NCBI GenBank assembly: GCA_025642065.1
Contig: JAODUP010000132.1
Coordinates: 550,001-614,000, forward strand
Direction: 5' to 3'
Origin: Paralvinella palmiformis
Taxonomy: Eukaryota > Annelida > Polychaeta > Terebellida > Alvinellidae
DNA: 64,000 nt
Below the pieces are notes generated by a model. It saw only the letters and a list, made by a program, of their open reading frames with translations. It ran no database searches and was not told the origin of the DNA. Every line of letters begins with the position of its first letter. Within the stretch, counting starts at the first letter, position 1. Of this stretch, positions 35,709 to 47,055 are shown piece after piece. Position numbers and translations under genes: made by a program.

Positions 35709-36596
35709 CTTAATAGAGTAGACATTGGTATTTTCCGACACTGCCAGAATTCGGACACTTAGTTACAAATTCGTTTGAGGCACACCCAAATCAATGACAT
35801 ATTTACATAAACTAATGACGTTCGCCACACACGACTCTCCTCTTGCCGCGAAAATTAAAAATTGTTTCGTGTAACATTCCATTAAGGTATAAAACAATTT
35901 CAATTACTCCTCCATTGGTCAGCATAAGAGACGTTTCTTGCTCTTACGCTTTAGTAGTAAGAAGCAAGGCTTCATTTGAACCATCTCGCAGTCTCTTATT
36001 ACTTTTATTTCGTGTGTTATTGGTCAAAATATATTGGCTAAGGTACAATTTATTCAAATGCTGCCGTTTTGATTATAATCTCCAACACGATATGATTCGT
36101 TGAAGGTGTCCAAATACAGCAGTGTGAATTAAACGTACCTTTCAGTTTTGGGACACCACACTAATTGAAATATCAGCTTTACAATAAATTGAATAGAATT
36201 CAATGACATGAAATTAATTAAAGAAATAATGAATAACACAATAAATGGCATGCACAGACACGATACATTATTTTATAATTAACAAATTCACTTCATTATA
36301 TTCAGAAAACCCAAACTCTCACCAGAAAGATGAGCAAGTACCAAATTGTGATTATTGTCATTTTAGTTGTGGGGACTTAATGTCCCTTGTATTTTATTTA
36401 AATAGTATATGACATTTATTAATAGTTCCTCTGGTTGTTTTCTTGAATTTGCAATTTACTTAAAAAAATACTGAAGTGTCTGAATTCTGCAGAAGTGTCC
36501 GAATTCTGCCTGATGACCCATGCTTCGCTTTCAGAAAACATAAAATTTGTGGTGCATTATGTTTTAAGTGTCTGAAAACTGCCATATCTACTCTAC
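35709..36596. mobile_element. TIR element, unclassified, ~890 bp
   Basis: The left end AGAGTAGACATTGGTATTTT (about 35716) followed by CCGACACT is mirrored by the right end AAGTGTCTGAAAACTGCCAT then ATCTACTCT. Inside, GTCCGAATTCTGC-type motifs occur at both sides (35742, 36497). No transposase seen. Confidence 0.5.
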
Positions 36597-36599
36597 TTT

Positions 36600-36865
36600 A
36601 AGGAACTGTCTGCACATATGTGAGCTGTACGTTTAGATCCCAAGTCTAAACGTACATGAGGATGCACGCCAGACATGGGTCAATTCAATTCCAGAATTGG
36701 AATTGATTATTTAAAAACAAAAAAGGAATTGGAATTCACAAATTTTGAATTTGAAGTTTCCCACAAAACAATTAAATCCAAAAATTAATATACCATTTTT
36801 ACAATGTTAACACTTACGTGTGGTGTTAATAATAATGATAACCATAATGATCCAGAGCTTTGATT

Positions 36866-36900
<35 letters not shown>

Positions 36901-37962
36901 TATGCACACCGACTGTGGCACCCCAAGTGACATTTAGCCACTGTGACACCACCACATAGCATACCTGTAATCTATATAGAGATATTGTTATTTAGGAATT
37001 AATTAATTTTACCAGGAATGCCAATCTGGAGCCAAAGTTTGCCCTTCCTCTCCTCAAACTGTGACTACTATAGCCTGTCCCCAGACCTAACTGTTTAATA
37101 ACCATTTGAGAGATTTTGTAAACTTACCATATGTCATTGGTTTAGTACCCAGCAAGGTTGTGAAAGTAAATACAGGATCTGACCCCTGCTGGGTGGAACT
37201 AAGCAAATACATTCGTTTCAAGGCTCCTACTGGGCAGTGGAATATAAACACACCTTTGATGATTAGAAAATATACTCTTACATGGGGATGCACCCAAGAT
37301 CATCACCCACCAAGTGATATAATACCTCTTTAGCTAACATCTGTAGCTATCCACATAGCATGCCTGTATTCTATATAGAGATATTGCTATTTAGGAATTT
37401 ACCCCCAAAATTATTAAGCCAAAAAAGAGTCGGAATTGGAATTGAAAATTTTGGAATTGAATTGGAATTGATAAATTTGAAGTGGAAATGGAATTGAGTG
37501 GAATTGAAATTGACAAAATGGAATTGACCCCATGTCTGATGCGCTCACATCTGTTTTAGTGCGAGGATGTGTGTGCATCTCTTTTTGAAACGATAATGGC
37601 CTAGTTAATTCTAGGTCGATAGAATCACACATGAAACACTGCCCTAATGTTTTCTTAAACTACAGGTTTAATCAATTAAACGGCTACAAAATTCCAATGC
37701 TTATAGGTTTAAAGTCTAAGACACAGTAGTACGTATTTCTCATAGTTGTAGAGCATATGTATATCAACACACACACATGAAAAAAAAACTCTTAGAGTAA
37801 TGCATTAACCTGAAGCGTTTTCTTTTAGGTCACTGGATTAATGCCATTAAAATTACTCGGTAACCGGAAATAAAAACATACGTATGTGCATAATGGCTCA
37901 CATACGTTTAGACTACATGTCTAAATGTATGACTCATGTATGTGTAGCCACTGCCATAGGTT
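36600..37962 (-). mobile_element. Foldback element family F, copy B, split by a hAT-like insert
   Basis: The ends carry hairpins: TACGTTTAGATCCCAAGTCT and its mirror (36629-36656), and TACGTTTAGACTACATGTCT (37904-37930). The body (e.g. ATTAAACGGCTACAAAATTC) is the inverse of copy A at 7035. An 869-base insert (36670-37538) sits near one end; without it the element is about 490 bases. Confidence 0.65.
36670..37538. mobile_element. hAT-like non-autonomous element nested in family F
   Basis: Begins CAGACATGGGTCAATTC and ends GAATTGACCCCATGTCTG. CAG-start ~17-bp inverted ends with TGGG are typical of hAT elements. The flanking octamers ATGCACGC (36662) and ATGCGCTC (37539) agree at 6 of 8 positions, consistent with an 8-bp target duplication. 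Subterminal arrays of GGAATTGGAATTG lie at both ends. A ~46-base direct repeat (ATAGCATACCTGTAATCTAT...) is at 36957 and 37357. (TA)n at 36870-36897. No transposase. Confidence 0.75.
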
Positions 37963-38204
37963 TTTCATGAATAATATTGAAATAATCTTAATTCAGTTCC
38001 GATAAATTTATTACATCTAAATTTATTTAACATCAATTATTGGATCTCAGTGTGAACCTACCGTATATACTCGTGTGTAAGTTGCGCTTGCATATAAGAT
38101 GCACCTGTTTTAGGACCAATAAATCCCCCTGGAATCTAACCCGCATTTAGGACATACTTCTTTGTCAGAGTCAGTGTCTGATTTGTCATACTGTTCAGTT
38201 CACA

Positions 38205-40055
38205 ATATATAATAATAATAATGTATATTTAACAAAGCACCCTTACTAGCAGGAGCCATTCAAAGACGCTGTACAAATAATATGTAATATAATAATACCC
38301 CAAATAATGTCTGTAAAAACCCTGTAATGATTTAAAAGATATTAATTATTTATCTGTGAAAGCGACCTTAAATAGGTGTGTTTTTAGAAGAGACTTAAAA
38401 TTTCCAAGAGACGACACATTTCTAATATTTGCTGGCAACCTATTCCACAAAGTGGGGGCTGCAACACTAAATGCACAATCACCATATGACTTGAGCCGAG
38501 ACACTGGCACCTGCAATAGTATCTGATTGGATGACCTGAGTTTTCGGGATGACTTTCTAATGGAAACCAGTTCACACAGGTATTCTGGCGCCATATCATT
38601 AATAGATTTATAAGTTATTAACAGAATCTTGAAATGGATACTCTGTCTAACAGGTAGCCAATGTAGTTTTTGAAGAATTGGGGTGATATGATCATATTTT
38701 CTAGTATTTGTTACAATGTGAGCTGCACTATTCTGAATTCGCTGAAGGCGATTAATGTTATAATCAGATATGCCATATAACAGGGAGTTACAATAGTCTA
38801 TATGAGATGTAACAAAGGCATGAACTACAGTTACAATTGATTCTTGTGTCAAGAATGCTTTTAAACAGTGGATGTTCTTAAGATGGTAGTAGGCAGCTCA
38901 GCATACTGATGTGACATGTTCATGCATGTTAATACATTGGTCAAAAATAACCCCTAGATTTTTTACTGACCCATTAGGGGTAATCGAAGATGCACCCATC
39001 TGTAATGCTGGTGTCATTAGGGATTTAACACAATGTGGTGATGCCAAATATAAAATATTTGTTTTACTATCATTTAGTTTTAGAAGATTTTGAGTCATCC
39101 ATAGCCAAATATCAACAATACAGTGTTCTAAATTCTTCAAGGAAGAGGAGAAATTTAACTCATTGTCAGGATCCAGTGATATATACAGCTGTGTGTCATC
39201 AGCATACAAGTGATATTTAACTCCATATCGATGCGCAATGATCCTAAGAGGATGGGTATACATTGTGAAAACCAGAGGACCAAGAACTGAACCCTGTGGT
39301 ATACCAGATAACAAAAACTGAATGTCAGATAAAATACCACGAACAGACATTCTCTGGGAGCATTGTTCCAGATAGGATCTAAACCATTCAAGTACTTTAC
39401 CTGACAGACCAAACATGTCTTTTAACCTAGAGAAAAGTACATTATGGTCAACTGTATCAAATGCAGCAGACAGGTCCAGAAGAACAAGTATTACTGGCTT
39501 ACCTTGATCAATTGACATCATAATATCATTTTTCACTCGAACCAAGGCTGTTTCAATGCTGTGACCACTTTTATAGGCAGACTGTAGTGATTCATTAAGG
39601 TTATTATTGATTAAATATTTGTTTAGATGGAAAGCAACTGCCTTTTCTATAACTTTAGATAAAAATGTAAGATTTGAAACAGGTCTGTAATTGTTTAGAA
39701 TATTACAGTCCATAGTGTGGTTTTTTATTAATGGTTTTACAAGGGCAGCTTTCATGGATCTTGGGAAAACACCCAGATATAATGATTTATTAAATATATT
39801 TGTAATTGGCTTTATCAGAACATCCAGACAATCTTTCACAAGCCATGTAGGCATAGGGTCAACTTCACAGAAAGCATTAGATGACTTTTTCAGTAACTGT
39901 CTGATATCAGTCTCTGTAAAAAGCTCAAATGTATCCATCATGGATATGCAGGACTCTTCTACCAATGGCTTACCCTGTGATAAGGTGCTGGACTGGAACC
40001 CACTATATATATTTAATATTTTTTGATAGAAAAAGTTATTAAAACAATGTGTCAT
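38205..40055 (-). mobile_element. L2/CR1-type LINE, 5' truncated, reverse transcriptase nearly readable
   Basis: One minus-strand frame from 40055 to 38346 holds about 570 codons with a single internal stop (TGA at 38900-38898). It reads RT domain features in order: NNYRPVSNLTFLSKVIEK, LVLLDLSAAFDTVDH, SGIPQGSVLGPLVF, YADDTQLYI (catalytic YADD), NLLKLNDSKT; then after the stop HIDYCNSLLYGI, LHWLPVRQSIHFKI and NRLPANIRN, the usual C-terminus of L2/CR1 elements. The endonuclease half is missing, as is normal for truncated insertions. The 3' end runs into an ATT repeat (38205-38222). CGA-to-TGA explains the stop. Confidence 0.88.
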
Positions 40056-40140
40056 TGCTGATAGAGCATTTCTTGAATGGTTTGGTAATGATGGCAGGGT
40101 TGATATAATCCCAGGCCGTTTTCACCCACTGTGTGATGAT
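40054..40140 (-). pseudogene. pogo-type transposase C-terminal fossil
   Basis: The minus frame reads IITQWVKTAWDYINPAII, then TKPFKKCSISN. The order W-x2-W/AW-x-x-I-x-P-x-x-I followed by F-K-K-C-x-I-S-N is the end of the pogo/Tigger DDE transposase. It stops exactly where the LINE frame begins, marking the insertion junction. It also ties the TIR family to pogo independently of the DNA-binding-domain fossil at 9015. Confidence 0.7.
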
Positions 40141-40638
40141 AGGTAACAACGGCCGCTGCTGTGCGTTCGTTTCCGTAATGCTGTTTGAAATAGTTTATTA
40201 GTATTTCCCATGTGCCAGCTTTGAGAGTAATTAACACATTGTTTGCTGTAATCGTTTTCTTTTGATGTGGCTTCTATGGTCATTCTTTGAGTGGCCTCAT
40301 TTACCATTCCGTTCAATTACCCATGCTTGCATAAATTAATAGTAATGACAAATCTTTGTTATCATGTCACTAATTAGTTCATCGGATTAAATAATCATGG
40401 CGGTTATCACGATTAAATTTGAATTAGAAAGACAACAGAGAAAACACACCTAATAATTTTTTTATTGTTCATATATTCATTATTAATGTTGAAAAACAAT
40501 ATTATTGTATTTCCCCCTAAATTATGCCAAATATTACTTTCCCTTTTAGTATGACCGCATATAAGACACACTCGATTTTGGCGTCGATTTCGGAATATTA
40601 AAAGTGTGATTTATATTCGTATGTAGAGTATATATTTT

Positions 40639-40722
40639 GATATCCACCGATAAGTTACAACAATTATTATATGTAACATAGTTTTGTACATTGTATCATC
40701 AAATCAAATTCTCTTACGGTTT

Positions 40723-40762
<40 letters not shown>

Positions 40763-42260
40763 TTTTCTGATACAATTTTGAGATGATTTTAAATGTCACA
40801 ATATTTACTTTTTCATTTATATTAACTTTAATTAAGAATAAAAGAAATTAGTGATATATTGGTAAGTAAATGTATCATACTGATGGATCCCATGACATGG
40901 ACAACACGAAGCTATATCCAGTGACTATATATATTTGTGATATGTTTATTTACGTAACATTTTACATGGGCGATAATGTAATACGGTAATTTATCCTTGC
41001 CTCTGTGATCATGGACCTTTTGATCTGTCTTCCACAGCAGTGCAGACTGTGAAAGAATATTCTGTCATAAAAACCAAGACAGCTTTCTGCCACAGCACAT
41101 TCACCAAAACTCTCAGTGGCTTGACTGTGCACAAAGTATCCCTCAATACTAAAGGCGCGTAGATAGAGTATGTTGAGTCAGAATAAGTCATTCTCACTCT
41201 ACAGTAATTTTGTTGGATTTTATGCTTTGTTGGTGCCCAAACTAATTGATTTGTTTTTTGATTGGTTGAGCTTCTCTGGAATGAGGAAACCAGGCACGTT
41301 AAGGGAACAAGTAAGGGTGTGAACACCAGCCATTATGATGCGCCGTCTTTCATCTAAATCACCTAACTTGTGCCATCATGTCATTAAATACCATCCATCT
41401 ATCCAGTTCAGCCTCAATTGAAAAGAATTTCTCCAACTCAGTGGTATCTAGATCAAAGTGTGTGACACGCTGGATGTATAGAATGTATCCAAGCTTGTCT
41501 CTTGCTTTCGAGAACTTTGCAGTGGTGCAGTTAGACCGGTGAACATTTGAATACTTTTGTCATTGTGTTATCTATACAATTATTGATATACATAAGTATA
41601 CGGCAGTGTTTACTACCCTGCTATACAAGGAGCGAGGTGGCCCGTTTCTTCATCAGCAAGCAGTATAAAATGATGCCACAAAATCATACATTTCTGCAAT
41701 GATGTATTTTATTTTTAAGCTAAGATTCCATACTTTTCCTGTTTATGTATGTCATGTACCCACCAGCGATGTTTTCTTTGCTTAGTACGTTTTTTTAATT
41801 GATATTATGTATGCAGGTATGGCAAAAATGGAAAAGCATGTAAACAGACGAGAGTGCTTCCATATGTCCGGATGTGGGACACAATTTCAGTGGAGTAGCG
41901 TGGGTTTTGGTTTTTAGCCAAATATGCACCCGCATCCTAACATAAGAAACCTTCCACTGCAGCAAACACACCAACTGGGGAGGGGGTACAATGTGAGTAC
42001 AAATGGCACCAACTTTAAAATCATTATATAAGTTGTAGTATTAACCCCCCAACTCCCAAAGTGGCCACCCTGTGCAGGCTGTACTATGCCACTGTATGAT
42101 TTGTCCTGTGGCAGCTTATTGGTACAGCAAACTGAATCATTCCATGTGACGTTAGGGGCAGCTGTTTCTCCAACTATTTGTCAGGATTTTAGATTCTCTG
42201 GTCAATCTGATGTATTGTTGGAATTGACCAGATTATGGGTGGCTGACCACTGGAAAATTG
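40639..42260. other. Intergenic with (TA)n
   Basis: (TA)n at 40726-40760. No convincing coding frame; the minus frame at 41009-41326 resembles no family. Confidence 0.4.
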
Positions 42261-42261
42261 C

Positions 42262-42440
42262 GCTGCCGTCTCAACTAAATTAATTAAAATAAAGGGGACG
42301 TTAAAGACCCCCTGAGAACGTAATACACTCTGGCAGTTACCACCTTCGGGTATTTCATCTCCATCTTTCCGTACTCCCCTGTGAGTAGGTGGGGAGGTGA
42401 TATGACCAACCACTCAATAAAAGGGTCCACACTGGAAATA
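42262..42440 (+). mobile_element. Possible SINE/LINE tail fragment
   Basis: GGGGACGTTAAAGACCCCCT followed by CGGGTATTTCATCTCC and CCCCTGTGAGTAGGTGGGGA looks like a repeat 3' region; a weak relative of the latter part lies at 48980-49015 (CTCCCATGTGAGTAG). Family not assigned. Confidence 0.35.
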
Positions 42441-42604
42441 AGTGCTTACACTTTCCTGTGCTATCCCTATGATCATGAAACGAAAGAAAATCAATTAATC
42501 AAAGGTATCACTTGTTTTGATGGCCAGAAGATTAGAGAACTTAGAATAGCAGCCAGCATCTTCACCCAGGTGTTGATTATTTGAGAAACCTGCGCTGATT
42601 TCTT

Positions 42605-42919
42605 TTATTTATTAAGGGGACCGGTCTTCCTCAACTTAAGAAACTTACCACATCCGCCTGAGTAGCGCATTATGTGTGCCTTGTTTGCAAGAATATTGAG
42701 GAGACTATCAAAAGCTGATATATTAGGGAGCCCATTATATGTTCCGACTTTCTTATCACTGCCCAGAAATTTCCTAATAAAGTTGGTTTGTTTCTTGTTG
42801 GTCAGAATCGGCGTCTTGAACTTAGTGACAGTTTCCTTAAGTTCATCATATTCATTCTTAAGTTTTTCAGCTTTGCTTGTTGAAAACTGCAACCCACACA
42901 TTGACAAGCTGGTGAACAA
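42605..42919 (-). pseudogene. Possible DDE transposase remnant (THAP/IS4EU-like)
   Basis: A 104-codon minus frame. It has a predicted coiled stretch (KAEKLKNEYDELKETVTKF), then VGTYNGLPNISAFDSLLNIL and ANKAHIMRYSGG. This order (coiled coil, tGLP/TGFP-F-x-x-L, then K-x-x-x-M-x-Y/W-x-G) resembles the region before the catalytic domain in THAP-associated DDE_4-type transposases. The match is from memory of the pattern and could be wrong. No catalytic residues are present. Confidence 0.35.
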
Positions 42920-42934
42920 TTTGCATTTGCAAGT

Positions 42935-43040
42935 TTATGACACAATGTCAAAACCCATGGATTAATCCAGGATTTATGACGTCATGTCATAAACAGGTTT
43001 ATGACAGTTTATGACATGATAGCGTCATAAACTGTCAAAA
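42935..43040. repeat. Cluster of TTTATGAC / GTCATAAA inverted motifs
   Basis: At least seven copies of TTATGAC or its inverse lie in about 100 bases, several pairing as short inverted repeats. No known operator or element end matches. Confidence 0.5.
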
Positions 43041-43650
43041 GAATGCTTTTTTAATATAAATATTGGCATAGCCAACAAATTTGTGACATATTTATTTCTG
43101 AAATATACCTGTAAAGTAGTTTTTAGAATGGCTTAAATTATTAATATGTTATTAATATAATATTGTAATATTAAAAGTGAAATTATTATACAATAAGTTA
43201 GGACCTAATTGTTAGACTATGGTAATCGATCATACACTGATATTATTTGTAGCAAAAATAAATTGACCTGAGTTGGGGGGGGGGCAGTATTTATTTAATA
43301 GAACTATTCATTAATTGGATTGCAAGCAAGAGACTGCCCTCTTGGGTTGGTGCTGATGTTGACCAAAATATTTTCATAAAAATACAAAACTTATCTGACC
43401 AACTTAACTTATCAACATCACTAATGTTCAATTTCCTACGATCCCGACACTGCCACTATCCCCACTGGACTCAACTTCTGATGATTTTATAATATTTAGA
43501 TAGAAATACACTTTAAATGTACTTCTTGAACATCAGTGTGAATAGATGTGTGTTATTTTCTCATATCCACATAAATTAAATAATTATCCAAAGTTTAAAG
43601 GTCACAGGAAAAGGTTTCCCAAATTAGTCAAAATGTTAGTGTTATATTAA
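43041..43650. other. Intergenic, nothing recognised
   Basis: AT-rich non-coding sequence, with a G8 run at about 43276. Confidence 0.35.
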
Positions 43651-43651
43651 T

Positions 43652-43739
43652 AAAAATAAAATTGATCTCTGATTGAAATTGATTTTGATATATAAGTTAT
43701 ATATTAAAATCAATTTCAATCAGAGATACATTTTATTTA
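43652..43739. repeat. Near-perfect palindrome
   Basis: The arms ATCTCTGATTGAAATTGATT and its inverse, continuing through TTGATATATA, pair over about 30 bases with one mismatch around a tiny centre (AGTT, ~43696), and pairing continues more loosely into AATAAAAT on both sides. It could form a cruciform or be a foldback (MITE-like) element. Confidence 0.8.
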
Positions 43740-43933
43740 TTTCCTAGAAATAAAGTTACAATGGTTTTAAAACTTGCTTTGCTAGTATCTCACATGACCG
43801 AACTTTAATCGAGAATCTTCGGAAAACTTCAGAATATGACATCGTCTTTGCCAAACAAAGACCCCAAACACTCCATGTGGCCTTGTTTAACCTGTGTTAT
43901 GTGTTCCATATTGTCTTTATTAAATATTTAAAA

Positions 43934-44095
43934 ATGGTGTATTGTGTCGCATACAATTGTGCAAAGAAACATACATCAAATATCAATGATTATATCAGAA
44001 GTGTAAGTGCCGTTAAAACCCGGCCCGAAAGAACAACCCCAACTGGTCAGAAAGCTTATAAACAAGCTGTGGCACTACGTGATGTTTGGCAAAGT
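43934..44095 (+). pseudogene. Possible THAP-like N-terminal fragment
   Basis: From an internal ATG the frame reads MVYCVAYNCAKKHTSN, with the Cys-x4-Cys spacing and leading Met-Val-Tyr-Cys of a THAP finger. The rest (to a TGA at 44096) does not show the FP/W/H signature. Too short to be a gene. Confidence 0.35.
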
Positions 44096-44099
44096 TGAC

Positions 44100-44485
44100 A
44101 TTACCCAATAACAGCTAGCGAGTGTATTACATACTAGCAATGGCTCCTGAAAGTTAGGAAATTAAGGATCTTGGGATCGTTTTAATGGAAATATGAGAGC
44201 TGATAGTTAGAATTGTTTTGTGTGGTAGTGAATCTGATAGGGAATAAAATAATTATTTGTTATATTATATTTACATCTAATTAGGCTTATTGCAATGACA
44301 GCCTGTCAGGATCATTAATGCTAACATAATAAAAGGGATGTCAATGGTCCACAGATTTACGGAGAATATATGTCAAAAAGCAAATCAAAATAGTTAATAA
44401 TCATTTAGATTTGGGAACTTAGGATAGAAGCAATTACACAACTGTGACCAATGTCATGTATTAACATGTATTATATTCAGTACAA
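44100..44485. other. Intergenic, nothing recognised
   Basis: AT-rich sequence without feature. Confidence 0.35.
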
Positions 44486-44487
44486 GT

Positions 44488-44650
44488 TGTCTCCATGACC
44501 TAATGGGTAGTGTGATTGGCCACATATATCTATAGCACCTGAGTTCGAACACTGCCCAGGTTATTTTGGGAGGGAGTGTCATCTTTCACTTTGTCTCATT
44601 ACCTTCAAATGTTACCTGGCTCATTTAGCCTACTCTGAACTAATAGCACT
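44488..44650 (+). mobile_element. SINE family A copy
   Basis: GTCTCCATGACCTAATGGGT (A-box side), CTGAGTTCGAACACTG (B-box), TCATTACCTTCAAATG and CTGGCTCATTTAGCCTACTC are in family A order. Confidence 0.7.
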
Positions 44651-45003
44651 ATTTAGATTTGGATGCGCTACAACACAAGTGGCTGACTTAATAAAATTTA
44701 GATGTCAATCAGACAGTGTCTGAGAATCATTTTATATTAGCACTGATACATCCTGGAAGCAGCTAATTGTGCCACTGGCTGTTAGGAGTACTTCTGATAA
44801 TGATTACTAATTTTGTCCAATAAATAGTAATTATTAGAGCATTTGTTACCTTGCATTGGGGGGGGGGGGTATCTAGCCACATCCTATTTTTCTCTTCTCA
44901 TGATTCAAGTGATGATTTGTTTATTCATAGTCTTCTTGAATTTGAATGTTTTGTCATTTTACACCTACATCATCTCCTATAGCAGCAGTAGCCCCCTGTA
45001 ATG

Positions 45004-45117
45004 ATGATATTTTATGGCCACTTTTGTAATAAAGGTAATGAGGTGAGGTGCAAGATGAAACATCGTTCAGATACGTCCACACCAAGATTTGAGATCAGGT
45101 GGTTGAAATCTGTTGTC
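45004..45117 (-). mobile_element. SINE family A, 3' part, joined to a LINE fossil
   Basis: Inverted order: ATTTTATGGCCACTTTTGT, AGATGAAACATCGTTCAGAT, CACCAAGATTTGAGATCAGG. The A-box end is replaced abruptly by reverse transcriptase sequence at about 45118. Confidence 0.65.
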
Positions 45118-46065
45118 AACTACCAATATGGCTTACTTAAAGGTCACTCCACAATAAATGCAGTCTCCAAATTTACTTATGATACTCTACTTGCATAGGA
45201 ATCGAGTAATTATAATCTTTCTGTGTTCCTGGACCTCTCCAAGGACTTTGATACAATAAATCACAATCTTTTATGTAACAAAATTATGCCATTACGGCAT
45301 ACGCAGTGTTGCCTTGGAGTGGTTCAGCAGCTATCTAACAGAGAGAAAACAATATGTCAGTTATAAATGTATTGATTCAAAATTATTTCCCATAACTTGT
45401 GGTGTACGTATCCTTATTGCAACCACTCCTCTTCATTTTATACTCAAATGATCTACCAGGATCCCTCCAGTGCACCACATATATACTATTTGCAGATGAT
45501 ACAACTGTTTATGTATCTGGTAAAAATATTACAGAATTATATAAACTCATTAATCAAGACATTGCATCATTAGCTGAGTGGTTTAAGGTGAATAAATTAT
45601 CTTTAAATATAGGCAAAACACATCATGTACTTTTCTAAAAAAATAAGAATGTTAAGTCGGACACGCATGCATTAGAATTAGATAATATAATTAGTAATCG
45701 AGTTAAATGTGTCAAATTTTTGGGACTACTGATGGATGAAAACCTAAACTGGCATGAGATCCAAAATATCTGGTGGACTGTGTGCCCTCAATAAAATTAA
45801 GCATATCCTAAGTACACACAGTATGAGAACAGTATACCACAGCTTGATATAATTATGTAAATAGACATATTCATTAGCACAAAACAAGACACCTTCATCA
45901 GCCACACATTCAATACAGAAAAACAGCATTTTTATCAAAGATATTTATTTACTTAGCACCTGAAATATGGTACAAACTGCCAGAAACCAAAAGACAGTTG
46001 AGCTCGCGACATAGCTTTAATAGATCTGTAAAGAAATTTCTTACGAACTCAAATTAACAAAGTCA
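45118..46065 (+). pseudogene. Non-LTR reverse transcriptase fossil
   Basis: Frames in order: YGLLKGHSTINAVSKFTYDT, LSVFLDLSKDFDTINHN, LQPLLFILYSNDLPGSLQ, ILFADDTTVYVSGKNITEL with catalytic FADD, and WFKVNKLSLNIGKTHHVLF (ending near 45640). Several stops and at least two frameshifts separate them. A decayed C-terminal part runs to about 46065 (QLSS/RHSFNRSVKKFL-like end). It differs in sequence from the LINEs at 33 and 38 kb, so it is a third lineage. Confidence 0.82.
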
Positions 46066-47055
46066 TTTATAAATTACACACATTGTATAATATATTGTAC
46101 TATATTACATTACATTATGCTATCGCCCTAATCAACGGCTTGGACAGCGGACATGGACGGTTAAATATGTCACTTTTAGGCCATCGCGCCTCCTCGTACA
46201 ATCAATTATGTTCTACATGTGTGGTCTTTATTTTGGAGGTTACGGCTCTTTGCTTGTCTGTTGGCCTGATGGTATACATGCCAGTTAAATCATGGAGGGG
46301 CCCCGGCCCCCATAAATACGGCGGCTGTAAACAAATTCCATACATTTGCCACTTTATGACAAATTTTGCAGCTTATGGTCACAGTTTATTTATTTCTGTT
46401 GACGCCTCGGTGTGTTCAATTAAAAATAGGAGTTGTGAAAATAGCTTAATTGTGGTGGGAGGTTTCAATGATGTCTTTTGTCAAGATGGCGTTGCCTTTT
46501 TAATAGATCAGCAACTGCTGTCTATCATCGCACACAAAGGCAGAGGTTCCATCAGAGTAAGAACTGGGGATTATTGATCTGTAGTCAGAATTTAGTATTA
46601 AAAAAACCCCATTATGGATCATAATTTGTAAAGCAGTGTCATCTTCTACAAACTGGGAATATTGTTTTTCACAATGAAATGTCTTATCTCCAGTTAAGAT
46701 TCACAGTATTGGTAAAAACCACATGGGATAGGTTAGAAATAAACAAATGGATGATTCTGTTATTTATGGAACACGATACACATTGGCTGATCTTTAAAGG
46801 GATATTATGAATGGGGTTATTCTGCTAATTTATAGTATAGAACTGAATTTATACAGTGCACAATTGATATATTATTTTAATATAATTAAATGGCTATTTG
46901 CCTGTTATTGTGATTATTAATTATATAATATGCTTTCACTCAAATGTACTGATTTGTGTATTTTGTCAAATCTAGAAATTTTAACACTTGTTAATGTTTG
47001 TGTTGTTGTTAAAAGAATTAAAAATCCATTTTTTTAAAACCAGGTGTGAGGTGTG
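46066..47055 (+). promoter_or_regulatory. Upstream region of the mucin-like gene
   Basis: Somewhat GC-richer around 46120-46340 than its flanks. A 164-codon frame (46083-46577) is open but resembles no protein and begins in LINE debris, so it is probably chance. A TTTTAAAACCAG acceptor-like sequence at 47031-47043 just before the start codon suggests that the signal-peptide exon is spliced to an upstream non-coding exon. Confidence 0.35.

Larger units (their letters stand above)
38061..40638 (-). mobile_element. pogo-like element interrupted by a LINE
   Basis: The left end CCGTATATACTCGTGTGTAA follows TA at 38059. The right end (about 40600-40638) is decayed but matches the copy at 11101 in inverted orientation over roughly 300 bases. 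Between them, about 38205-40053 is a LINE. The pogo part still shows a transposase C-terminus at 40054-40140. Confidence 0.75.

Noticed and set aside
42672..42965. 97-codon plus-strand frame
   Set aside because: Opposite-strand shadow of the possible transposase remnant.
46083..46577. 164-codon open frame as a gene
   Set aside because: It starts in LINE debris and low-complexity TATATT, shows no domain, and has no splice or homology support.
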